Positions 5,429-11,212 of a stretch of 11,212 nucleotides of DNA are shown here, in pieces. Made by a program: the position numbers and the translations under genes. The stretch spans positions 1 to 11,212 of the forward strand of contig CAMZJG010000013.1 of the NCBI GenBank assembly GCA_947307505.1. Direction: 5' to 3'. The notes beneath the pieces were generated by a model. It was given only the letters and a program-made list of their open reading frames with translations, did not search any database and was not told the origin of the DNA. The first letter of the stretch is position 1. Each line of letters starts with the position of its first letter. This DNA is from an uncultured Clostridia bacterium. Its GTDB lineage: Bacteria; Bacillota_A; Clostridia; Oscillospirales; Oscillospiraceae.

Positions 5429-6106
5429 ATGATGGACACAGAGAGAAAAACGGAAAAAAAGCGAATCCTCCTGGAGTGGCTGCGGATCGTACTGGGTCTG
5501 CTGGTGTTTGCCTTCGGGGTACACCTCACCATCTTTGCCAATATCGGTCTGGCCCCGTGGGACTGCCTGGGCATGGGCATCGCCGCCCATACCCCGCTGA
5601 ATTACGGCCTGGCCATGACCTGCATTGCTCTGGTCGTGCTGGGGATCGACCTGCTTCTGCGGGAGCGCATCGGGTGCGGAACTGTGATCGACGCCCTGCT
5701 CACCGGGAATTTCGTGCAGATGTACAGCGATCTGAATCCCTTTCCCCTGAATACGCGGCTCTGGCTGGGCATCTTGCTGATGCTCATCGGTTTTGTATTT
5801 ATGGCTCTGGGGATGTGGATCTATATGCGGGCGCAGCAGGGCTGCGGTCCCCGGGATTCCCTGCTGGTGGGATTGGGAAAGCGGCTGCCGAAGATCCCCA
5901 TCGGCGTGGTGGAGATCCTCCTGTGGGCGGTGGTCCTTCTCTGCGGCTGGCTCCTGGGGGGGCCTGTGGGGATCGGCACCCTCATCAGCACCTTCGGCGC
6001 CGGCGCGGTGATGCAGATGGTGTACAACCTGATCCGTTTTGACCCCAGGACCCTGCATCACCGGAGCTTTCTGGAGATCATGCGGGCGCTGCTGGGAAAG
6101 CGCTGA
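5429..6106 (+). CDS. YczE/YyaS/YitT-type integral membrane protein
   Basis: 225 residues with about five to six membrane segments and no catalytic signature. It resembles the YczE/YitT group of uncharacterised membrane proteins; some members sit beside transport or surfactin regulators, but no biochemical role is established. The two halves echo each other: GLAPWDCLGMG (40-50) and GCGPRDSLLVGL (138-149), then GCGTVIDALLTG (82-93) and GIGTLISTFGAG (181-192), which suggests an internal duplication. The start is either ATG 5429 or the adjacent ATG 5432, both following GAAAGAGG. No -10 box was found, although TTGACA occurs at 5398-5403, so the gene may depend on read-through from the tRNA promoter. 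It is convergent with the secreted repeat protein downstream. Confidence 0.83.
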   Translation: MMDTERKTEKKRILLEWLRIVLGLLVFAFGVHLTIFANIGLAPWDCLGMGIAAHTPLNYGLAMTCIALVVLGIDLLLRERIGCGTVIDALLTGNFVQMYSDLNPFPLNTRLWLGILLMLIGFVFMALGMWIYMRAQQGCGPRDSLLVGLGKRLPKIPIGVVEILLWAVVLLCGWLLGGPVGIGTLISTFGAGAVMQMVYNLIRFDPRTLHHRSFLEIMRALLGKR

Positions 6107-6138
6107 TCCGTTCCGGATCTCCGGTATGAACAATAAAC

Positions 6139-6167
6139 GGAGAAGAGAAGAAAAGAAGAAAGAAAAA
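6139..6167 (+). repeat. 29-base uninterrupted purine tract
   Basis: Positions 6139-6167 hold only A and G, between the two convergent genes. On the minus strand this is a pyrimidine tract directly after the terminator T-run and probably strengthens it. Confidence 0.6.
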
Positions 6168-6201
6168 CGAGCGCAGCCTGCGAAATGAGCAGGCTGCGCT
6201 C
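6161..6201 (-). terminator. Intrinsic terminator of the secreted stalk-repeat gene
   Basis: A perfect 13-bp stem, GAGCGCAGCCTGC (6169-6181) with its complement (6189-6201), and a seven-base loop. Reading the minus strand it is followed by GTTTTTCTTTC. In the plus direction no T-run follows, so it acts mainly on the minus-strand gene. Confidence 0.9.
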
Positions 6202-6266
6202 TGACAGCAAAGGGCAGGAGTGAGGAGCCCAATGTTATCCTTCTGTTTCAGTGGATCCGACGGCGA

Positions 6267-6851
6267 TCAGTTTGGATCGGGTGCGTCCGTCTGCGCCGGA
6301 GTGTCTCCTTCGGGATGGTTTTCCTCTTCGTATCCCCTCGCGCCGGAGATATACACGATTTCGGTTTCCTCGTCATAGCCCACGTGGAAATCCAGCGCTT
6401 TGCCCAGATCCCGCAGCTTGAAGTAGTTCACTCCATCGATCTTGTAGACCGTCAGGTTCGCGGGATCGCCGTCGATCAGGATGACGTCGTTGGAGACCGC
6501 TGCGCTGCAGCGCTCCGCAGCTGCGCCGGAAAGCTCGCCGCCGATCGCCGAATAGGGCTTGCCGGAGGTGAGGGAAACCGTCTTCGAAGCATCGTCATAG
6601 TCCACCGAGAACTGTCTGCCGCTTCCGTTCAGGAGCATGGCCAGATCCCGGAGTTTGAAATAGTTGGCGCCCTCGATCTTGTACACGGCGGGATGGACGG
6701 GATGGGCGTCCGGCGCTTCGGTGCTGTTGCTCACGACGATCATGTTGTTGGTAGCCATGGCGGGGATGTTCTCTTCCGCCCGGGCTGCGGTGGGAATGAG
6801 CAGCGCAAGACAAAAGACCAGTGCCAATGCGGCAGGATACAGCTTTCTCAT
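6267..6851 (-). CDS. Secreted protein with two copper-amine-oxidase-N-type (stalk) repeats
   Basis: 194 residues from the ATG at 6849-6851. A signal peptide is clear: MRK, a hydrophobic core to residue 20, and cleavage after ARA (23-25). Two copies of the stalk repeat follow: VYKIEGANYFKLRDLAMLL (56-74), continuing through VDYDDASKTVSL, and VYKIDGVNYFKLRDLGKAL (135-153), continuing through VGYDEETEIVYI. The first ends in TSGKPYSAIGGELSG, standard for clostridial proteins of this type. These domains are generally extracellular structural or binding modules, and no enzyme domain is attached here. The tail (175-194) is acidic and proline-rich, with no LPxTG. An in-frame GTG at 6861-6863 would add four residues but lies too close to the AGGAAGG, so the ATG nine bases after AAGGTG is preferred. 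It is divergent from apgM. Confidence 0.85.
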   Translation of the reverse strand: MRKLYPAALALVFCLALLIPTAARAEENIPAMATNNMIVVSNSTEAPDAHPVHPAVYKIEGANYFKLRDLAMLLNGSGRQFSVDYDDASKTVSLTSGKPYSAIGGELSGAAAERCSAAVSNDVILIDGDPANLTVYKIDGVNYFKLRDLGKALDFHVGYDEETEIVYISGARGYEEENHPEGDTPAQTDAPDPN

Positions 6852-6869
6852 GGGACGGTTCACCTTCCT

Positions 6870-6889
6870 CGCCGCTTTATCGGGCGGCG
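6870..6889 (-). other. Leader hairpin before the stalk-repeat gene
   Basis: CGCCGC (6870-6875) pairs with GCGGCG (6884-6889) around an eight-base loop. On the minus strand it sits immediately before the AGGAAGG ribosome site. It may influence translation or mRNA stability. Confidence 0.45.
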
Positions 6890-6961
6890 TTCTTTATTCT
6901 GTCAGACGAACGATCCGGAAAAATGTTCCCGGTTCCAGCAAAAACAGGCAGCCGCTCTTCC

Positions 6962-6990
6962 TTGACGGCGGTCCGGTACGGTGTTACTAT
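6962..6990 (+). promoter_or_regulatory. Sigma-A-type promoter of apgM
   Basis: TTGACG (6962-6967), 17-base spacer, TACTAT (6985-6990). Transcription would start near 6997, giving a leader of about 48 bases. Confidence 0.8.
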
Positions 6991-7004
6991 GCTGAATAGG
7001 ATTT

Positions 7005-7043
7005 CCGCCGCAGAGCGGCGGAGGAAACGGAGGGCGATACGCC
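7005..7043 (+). other. Two leader hairpins around the apgM ribosome site
   Basis: CCGCCGC (7005-7011), AGA loop, GCGGCGG (7015-7021) makes a strong 7-bp hairpin at the very start of the transcript. A second small hairpin, GGCG-ATA-CGCC (7033-7043), lies between GGAGGG (7029-7034) and the ATG. It overlaps the last two G of the ribosome site and shortens the effective spacing. Confidence 0.5.
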
Positions 7044-7044
7044 A

Positions 7045-8277
7045 ATGTCTGTCGCAAAAAAAGTGCTGTTTCTCGTTTTTGACGGTCTGGGGGACCGGCC
7101 CGTGCCGGAACTGGGGGATCTGACGCCCCTGGAGGCCGCCGCGACGCCCCATTTCGACGCCATTGCCGCAAAAAGCATCTGCGGCCTCTCCAATGCCCTG
7201 GGCCGGGGGATCCGGCCGGGGAGCGACGTTTCTCATCTGGCCATCTTCGGCTATCCCATGGAGCGGTATTATACCGGGCGGGGACCCATCGAGGTCGCCG
7301 GTCTGGGGATCGCCCTGCAGGAAGGAGATATTGCCTTCCGGGGCAATTTCGGCACCGTGGACGAGGACTGGAACATCCTGGACCGCCGGGCCGGACGCAT
7401 CCGGGTGGTGGACGAATTTGCCGCCGCTCTGGACGGGATGGAGATCGACGGGGTACAGGTCCTGGTGAAGCCGGGCACCGCCCATCGGGCGGGCGTGGTC
7501 TTCCGGGGCAAGGGGCTTTCCGCCCATATCACCGACGCGGATCCCCACGCGGAAGGCCTGCCGGTGCTGGAGGTGAAGCCTGCGGACGACACCCCCGAAG
7601 CGGCCTTTACCGCAAAAGTCATCAACCAGTTCATGCGCCGGGCCTATGAGATCCTGGATCCCATGGAAGCCAATGCCAAGCGGAAGGCGGCAGGGGAGTT
7701 CCCCGCCAACTTCATGCTGCTCCGGGGAGCGGGCATCTATCCCACCCTGCCGAAATTTGCGGAAAAGTACGGTCTCAAGGCCTGCTGCATCGCCGGGGGC
7801 GGCCTGTACAGGGGGATCGGAGCCTTCCTGGGCATGGACCTGATCGACGTACCGGGCGCCACGGCCCTGCCTGACAGCAACGTGAAGGCCAAGTTCATCG
7901 CGGCAAAAAAGGCCCTGGCGGATTATGATTTCGTGTTCACCCACGTGAAGGCCACGGACTCCCTGGCAGAGGACGGGAACTGGGCTGGGAAAAAGGATTT
8001 CATCGAGAAGTGCGACGCTGCCGCCGCGGAGCTCCTGGATCTGCCGGAGGACGTGCTGCTGGTGGTCACGGCGGACCACTCCACCGCCTGCGAGCTGAAG
8101 GCCCATACGGCGGACCCGGTGCCCATCCTCTTCTGCTCTCCCCACGTCCGTCGGGACGAGGTCGCCTCCTTCGGGGAGCGGGCATTCTCCAAGGGCGGTC
8201 TCGGCCGCATGGAGGGGAAGGATGTGATGCCCGAGGTCATGAACATTCTGGGCAGACTCCATCTCATCGGAGCATAA
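7045..8277 (+). CDS. apgM: Archaeal-type 2,3-bisphosphoglycerate-independent phosphoglycerate mutase
   Basis: 410 residues, the usual size of ApgM. It interconverts 3- and 2-phosphoglycerate in glycolysis/gluconeogenesis in the cytoplasm through a phosphoserine and two metal ions. Alkaline-phosphatase-superfamily signatures are FDGLGDRP (12-19, metal ligand Asp13), RPGSDVSHLAIFGY (57-70, with Ser60 as likely nucleophile), YTGRGPIEVAGLGIAL (76-91), FRGNFGT (98-104), HRAGVVFRG (147-155), KATDSLAEDG (302-311), TADHST (342-347) and a second metal His at 354. In the KATD motif of other members, the residue four after the Asp is usually His (D-x-x-x-H); here it is Glu309. The start is supported by GGAGGG with a small hairpin in the spacer. 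It has its own promoter, is divergent from the stalk-repeat gene, and is followed by a terminator-like hairpin before the exporter gene. Confidence 0.93.
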   Translation: MSVAKKVLFLVFDGLGDRPVPELGDLTPLEAAATPHFDAIAAKSICGLSNALGRGIRPGSDVSHLAIFGYPMERYYTGRGPIEVAGLGIALQEGDIAFRGNFGTVDEDWNILDRRAGRIRVVDEFAAALDGMEIDGVQVLVKPGTAHRAGVVFRGKGLSAHITDADPHAEGLPVLEVKPADDTPEAAFTAKVINQFMRRAYEILDPMEANAKRKAAGEFPANFMLLRGAGIYPTLPKFAEKYGLKACCIAGGGLYRGIGAFLGMDLIDVPGATALPDSNVKAKFIAAKKALADYDFVFTHVKATDSLAEDGNWAGKKDFIEKCDAAAAELLDLPEDVLLVVTADHSTACELKAHTADPVPILFCSPHVRRDEVASFGERAFSKGGLGRMEGKDVMPEVMNILGRLHLIGA

Positions 8278-8289
8278 GACGCATCATCC

Positions 8290-8322
8290 GCCCACGCGCC
8301 GAAGCCGCGGCGCGTGGGCTTT
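8290..8322 (+). terminator. Terminator-like hairpin after apgM
   Basis: A perfect 12-bp GC-rich stem (8290-8301 with 8308-8319), six-base loop, then only TTT. The short T-run suggests partial termination, with some read-through into the exporter gene. Confidence 0.72.
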
Positions 8323-8345
8323 CTGCAAGGGAAGGGGAGCGGTCC

Positions 8346-9272
8346 ATGAAGGACAAGAGGAGAAAGAGACCGGGAGGGTACCTGTTCATCCTGGCGGCCG
8401 GTATCCTCTGGGGGTTTATCGGCCTCTTCGTGAAGCAGCTGGAGGCCAGCGGTTCCGCCCCGGAGACGACCGCCTTTCTGCGTATGGCCTGCGCCTTCCT
8501 CCTGTATCTCCCTCTGTGCGCCGCCGGAGCCGGGCCGGGCAGTCTGCGGATCGGGGGGAAGGAACTGCTGTTCTGCGCAGCGCAGGGCCTGGTCTGCTAT
8601 GGCCTGTTCAATATGCTGTACAGCCGGGCGGTGACCATGGTGGGGGTCTCCGTCGGCGCAGTCCTGCTGTATACCGCCCCGGTCTTTACCCTGTTCTTCT
8701 CCGTGCTCCTGTTCCGGGAACCCTTTACCTCCCGGAAGCTCTTGGCTGTGCTGCTGAATATCCTGGGCTGCGCTCTGACCGCCACGGGAGGCAGACTGGA
8801 GCCCGGAGCCCTGTCCGCTGCCGGCATCATGACGGGGATCGGCGCGGGATTCTGCTATTCCCTTACCCCAGTTTTCGGCCATTTCGGTACGAAGCGGATG
8901 GACAGCCGGGTCATGACCCTGTACAGCTTCCTGTTCGCAGCCCTGTTTCTGTTCCTGCGCCTCAGACCCTGGAACGGCGGCGCGATTCTCAACGGAAAAA
9001 TCCTGCTGTGGGGCGCGCTGTTCGCTCTGATCCCCACGGTCCTGGCCTATGTCCTGTATTACAGGGGACTCAGTCAGATCCCGGAGCCCAGCCGGGTGCC
9101 GGTGATCGCTTCGGTGGAAACGGTGGTGGCGGCCGCCGTCGGCATGGCGCTGTATCACGACCGGCTGGGCACCTGGGGCATAGCGGGCATCCTGCTGGTA
9201 CTGGTTTCCATCGGCGTCATGAATCTCCAGTCCCGAAAAGACAGGAAAAAAACCGGAGAAGACGGGAAATAA
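8346..9272 (+). CDS. EamA/DMT-superfamily membrane transporter
   Basis: 308 residues with about ten membrane segments in two EamA repeats, the layout of drug/metabolite transporters that often export amino acids or metabolites. The first repeat opens with FILAAGILWGFIGLFVKQL (14-32) and ends with AVLLNILGCALTATGG near residue 148. The second starts at ALSAAGIMTGIGAGFCYSLTP (about 156-176) and ends with RVPVIASVETVVAAAVGMAL (about 254-273) and LGTWGIAGILLVLVSIGVM. Start choice: ATG 8346 follows GGGGAG by six bases; the frame is open further upstream into apgM but has no better start. The C-tail is short, lysine-rich and cytoplasmic. No separate promoter was seen, so expression may come from read-through of the apgM transcript. 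Substrate unknown. Confidence 0.88.
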   Translation: MKDKRRKRPGGYLFILAAGILWGFIGLFVKQLEASGSAPETTAFLRMACAFLLYLPLCAAGAGPGSLRIGGKELLFCAAQGLVCYGLFNMLYSRAVTMVGVSVGAVLLYTAPVFTLFFSVLLFREPFTSRKLLAVLLNILGCALTATGGRLEPGALSAAGIMTGIGAGFCYSLTPVFGHFGTKRMDSRVMTLYSFLFAALFLFLRLRPWNGGAILNGKILLWGALFALIPTVLAYVLYYRGLSQIPEPSRVPVIASVETVVAAAVGMALYHDRLGTWGIAGILLVLVSIGVMNLQSRKDRKKTGEDGK

Positions 9273-9285
9273 CCGAAAAATATGC

Positions 9286-9314
9286 TGGATTATGATCAAG
9301 TGATATGCTATACT
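9286..9314 (+). promoter_or_regulatory. Probable extended -10 promoter of the metV-rnfC fusion gene
   Basis: TATACT (9309-9314) is preceded by TGC (extended -10). A weak -35, TGGATT (9286-9291), lies 17 bases upstream. The transcript would carry a leader of about 100 bases. Confidence 0.6.
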
Positions 9315-9345
9315 CAACTAGTACGCGCTGCGTGCGAATTTGTTG

Positions 9346-9373
9346 TTTTTCCTCTGCATCGGGGGCGGAAAAA
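9346..9373 (+). other. Inverted repeat in the metV-rnfC leader
   Basis: TTTTTCC (9346-9352) is complementary to GGAAAAA (9367-9373) around a 14-base loop. It is not a terminator, since no GC stem with a T-run is present. It could be a protein-binding or RNA-regulatory element. No known riboswitch was recognised. Confidence 0.4.
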
Positions 9374-9405
9374 TAATTAAGCTGAGTTTTGTCGATCAAT
9401 AGTTA

Positions 9406-9416
9406 AGGAAGGTGAG
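9406..9416 (+). promoter_or_regulatory. Ribosome binding site deciding a TTG start
   Basis: AGGAAGGTGAG ends three bases before TTG at 9420-9422. No in-frame ATG or GTG lies between the upstream stop TAA (9378-9380) and this site, so TTG is the only credible start for the fusion gene. Confidence 0.8.
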
Positions 9417-9419
9417 AAA

Positions 9420-11212
9420 TTGGAGAACTATACCAAGTACAGGCTGAAGGGGAACGAGGAACTGACCGCCTTGCTGGAGGGCAAGGACAAGCTCTTCGTG
9501 ATTGCCTGTAACAAGTGCTTCAAGGAATTTGTATCCGTGGATGAGCCGGATTGCGACGAATTTGTCAAGTTCGCCGCGGAACAGGGCAAGATCGTCACGG
9601 GTACGGCAAAGGTGGACTTCCTCTGCAACAAGACCCAGACGGAGAAGAAGCTGAAGGATCTGATCCCCGAGGGTACCGAGAACGTCGTCGTGATCTCCTG
9701 CGGCCTGGGCATCCAGACCATGGCGGACGAGGTCGCGCTCCCCGTGACGGCGGCGGCCAACTCTCTGAACTACCGGGGCTACCATGGCATGGCCCTCACC
9801 AAGAAGGCCTGCGACGCCTGCGCCCAGTGCTACCTGAACCTCACCGGCGGCGTATGCCCCATCGTGGACTGCGCCAAGAGCCTGGTGAACGGCCAGTGCG
9901 GCGGCGCCAAGAACGGCAAGTGCGAGGTCGATCCGGAGAAGGACTGCGCCTGGGAGAAGATCTATCAGCGCCTGAAGAAGCAGGGGCGTGTGGAGGAGTT
10001 CGAGAAGCAGCCCGTGCAGCTCCGGGATTACAACAAGGTGAACTTCAAGGTCATCAAGGAGTATGTGGATTCCGTGCGGGAAAGCCGCTTCGCCGGTTAC
10101 TACGGCGGCGTACATCCCTCCGAGAATAAGGAGATGGCCGAGCATACCCCGCTGGAGCGGTTCCCCGAGCCCGATACCGTGGTCATCCCCCTGTCCCAGC
10201 ATTCCGGCGCTCCTGCCAAACCCATTGTGGAAGTGGGAGACTATGTGAAGGTGGGCCAGAAGATCGGCGAAGCCGCCGCATTCATCAGCGCCCCCGTCCA
10301 TTCCAGCGTCAGCGGCACGGTGCTGGCCATCGAGGAGCGGGTCCATCCCGCCACCCGCGGCGGCCTCAGCGTGGTCATCAAGAGCGACGGGAAGTTCGTC
10401 CTGGATGAGTCCGTCAAGCCCCGCGGGGATCTGGACAGCCTCAGCAAGGAAGACATCGTGAATATCGTCAAGGAAGCCGGCATCGTGGGTATGGGCGGCG
10501 CAGGCTTCCCCACCAGCGTGAAGCTGGCGCCCGGCAAGCCCATCGAGGCCGTCCTGCTCAACGGCTGCGAGTGCGAGCCCATGCTGACGGCGGACCATAA
10601 GCTGCTGCTGCACTACGCCGACGACGTTATTTACGGCCTGAAGGCAGTCATGAAGGCGGTGGAGGCTCCCAAGGGCGTGATCGTCATCGAGGATAACAAG
10701 CCGGACGCGGTGGAGCTGTTCCAGGCCAAGTGCGCGGCCGAGGATAACATCGAAGTGACCGTGGCAAAGACCAAGTACCCCCAGGGCGCTGAAAAGATGC
10801 TCATCAAGCGGGTCATGGGCCGTATGGTCCCCAGCGGCGGTCTCCCGGCGGACGTGGGCGCCGTGGTGTGCAACGTCAGCACGGTGAAGGCCATTTCCGA
10901 CGCGATCAAGACGGGTATGCCCCTCATCGAGCGCGTGGTCACCGTTACCGGCGAACGGATCCGGAAGCCCGGCAACTACATCGTCCGGGTGGGCACCAGC
11001 GTGAAGGAGATCATCGACTACTGCGGCGGCTTCACCGGCGACGACGTCACCGTGAAGATGGGCGGCCCCATGATGGGCATCCTGCTTCCCGATGTGAACG
11101 TGTCCGTCATCAAGGGTACCAACGGCATCATCGGCATCGAGACCGACGTAAGCGAGCCCGTGGCCTGCATCAAGTGCGGCCGCTGCGTGGACGTGTGCCC
11201 CATGGAGCTGAG
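9420..11212 (+). CDS. metV-rnfC: MetV-RnfC fusion protein (methylene-THF reductase C-terminal domain fused to RnfC; 3' end outside window)
   Basis: 597 codons are visible in a single uninterrupted frame. Residues 1 to about 195 form a MetV domain (MTHFR_C, PF12225): KLFVIACNKC (24-33), VVVISCGLGIQTM (89-101), CDACAQC (131-137), GVCPIVDCAKSL (144-155), NGQCGGAKNGKCEV (157-170) and DCAWEKIYQRL (175-185), a cysteine-rich metal/Fe-S signature. After a linker, RnfC begins near residue 229 with GGVHPSENK, then VVIPLSQHSGAPAKPIVEVGD (254-274), APVHSSVSGTV (291-301), GIVGMGGAGFPT (354-365, flavin/NAD-binding loop), NGCECEPMLTADH (381-393) and CIKCGRCVDVCP (583-594, first [4Fe-4S] motif). In Acetobacterium woodii, RnfC2, MetV and MetF are separate subunits of methylene-THF reductase; here two are joined in the order MetV-RnfC. 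The likely role is passing electrons from NADH to a MetF partner expected downstream. It starts at TTG. Confidence 0.92.
   Translation, partial: MENYTKYRLKGNEELTALLEGKDKLFVIACNKCFKEFVSVDEPDCDEFVKFAAEQGKIVTGTAKVDFLCNKTQTEKKLKDLIPEGTENVVVISCGLGIQTMADEVALPVTAAANSLNYRGYHGMALTKKACDACAQCYLNLTGGVCPIVDCAKSLVNGQCGGAKNGKCEVDPEKDCAWEKIYQRLKKQGRVEEFEKQPVQLRDYNKVNFKVIKEYVDSVRESRFAGYYGGVHPSENKEMAEHTPLERFPEPDTVVIPLSQHSGAPAKPIVEVGDYVKVGQKIGEAAAFISAPVHSSVSGTVLAIEERVHPATRGGLSVVIKSDGKFVLDESVKPRGDLDSLSKEDIVNIVKEAGIVGMGGAGFPTSVKLAPGKPIEAVLLNGCECEPMLTADHKLLLHYADDVIYGLKAVMKAVEAPKGVIVIEDNKPDAVELFQAKCAAEDNIEVTVAKTKYPQGAEKMLIKRVMGRMVPSGGLPADVGAVVCNVSTVKAISDAIKTGMPLIERVVTVTGERIRKPGNYIVRVGTSVKEIIDYCGGFTGDDVTVKMGGPMMGILLPDVNVSVIKGTNGIIGIETDVSEPVACIKCGRCVDVCPMEL

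Noticed and set aside
6861..6863. GTG start four codons upstream for the secreted stalk-repeat protein
   Set aside because: It lies within about two bases of the AGGA ribosome site. The ATG at 6849-6851 has proper spacing and gives a normal signal peptide.
6877..8262. Long open frame on the minus strand across apgM (461 codons)
   Set aside because: It is antisense to a clear ApgM gene, its protein is rich in His, Gln, Gly and Arg without motifs, and GC-biased third positions of apgM explain the lack of stops.
7923..9317. Long minus-strand open frame across the apgM end and the EamA gene (464 codons)
   Set aside because: Antisense shadow of two well-supported genes, with no recognisable domain and no ribosome site.
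9396..10613. Minus-strand open frame of 405 codons opposite metV-rnfC
   Set aside because: The plus strand encodes clear MetV and RnfC motifs throughout. The antisense product shows only composition-driven Leu/Gly/His/Val runs.

Overview
The window looks like chromosomal DNA from a GC-rich, spore-forming anaerobic Firmicute, most likely a clostridium-class organism. The evidence is a SpoIIGA/pro-sigma-E pair, an encoded-CCA tRNA-Ser, sigma-A-like promoters, strong AGGAGG-type ribosome sites, and a protein joining two parts of the methylene-tetrahydrofolate reductase machinery of acetogens. No mobile element, CRISPR array, integrase or rRNA was seen. No gene-free stretch exceeds 300 bases.

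Left part (1-3666, all minus strand). In transcription order: spoIIGA and sigE form a two-gene sporulation operon. It is headed by a promoter with a Spo0A-box-like sequence and a 22-bp spacer, and closed by a perfect 12-bp terminator. Next comes an O-antigen-ligase-type polytopic membrane protein with its own promoter. Last is a serine-palmitoyltransferase-like alpha-oxoamine synthase, cut by the window edge. Two of these genes (spoIIGA and the ligase) have their -10 box exactly six bases before the ATG and no Shine-Dalgarno, so they look leaderless.

Middle part (3797-6106, plus strand). A small protein of unknown function is followed by a membrane-anchored alpha/beta hydrolase whose nucleophile serine is replaced by glycine. 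Then come tRNA-Ser(GCU) and a YczE/YitT-type membrane protein. The promoters of the hydrolase and the tRNA each begin in the stop codon of the preceding gene.

Right part. A secreted protein with two copper-amine-oxidase-N-type (stalk) repeats lies on the minus strand (6267-6851), with its own terminator. It is divergent from apgM, an archaeal-type cofactor-independent phosphoglycerate mutase, which is followed by an EamA/DMT exporter. The window ends inside a large gene (9420 onward) that reads as one frame through a MetV domain (the cysteine-rich partner of methylene-THF reductase) and then an RnfC domain. This fusion is the most notable item: it suggests a hard-wired electron link between an NADH/RnfC-type module and the methyl branch of the Wood-Ljungdahl pathway.
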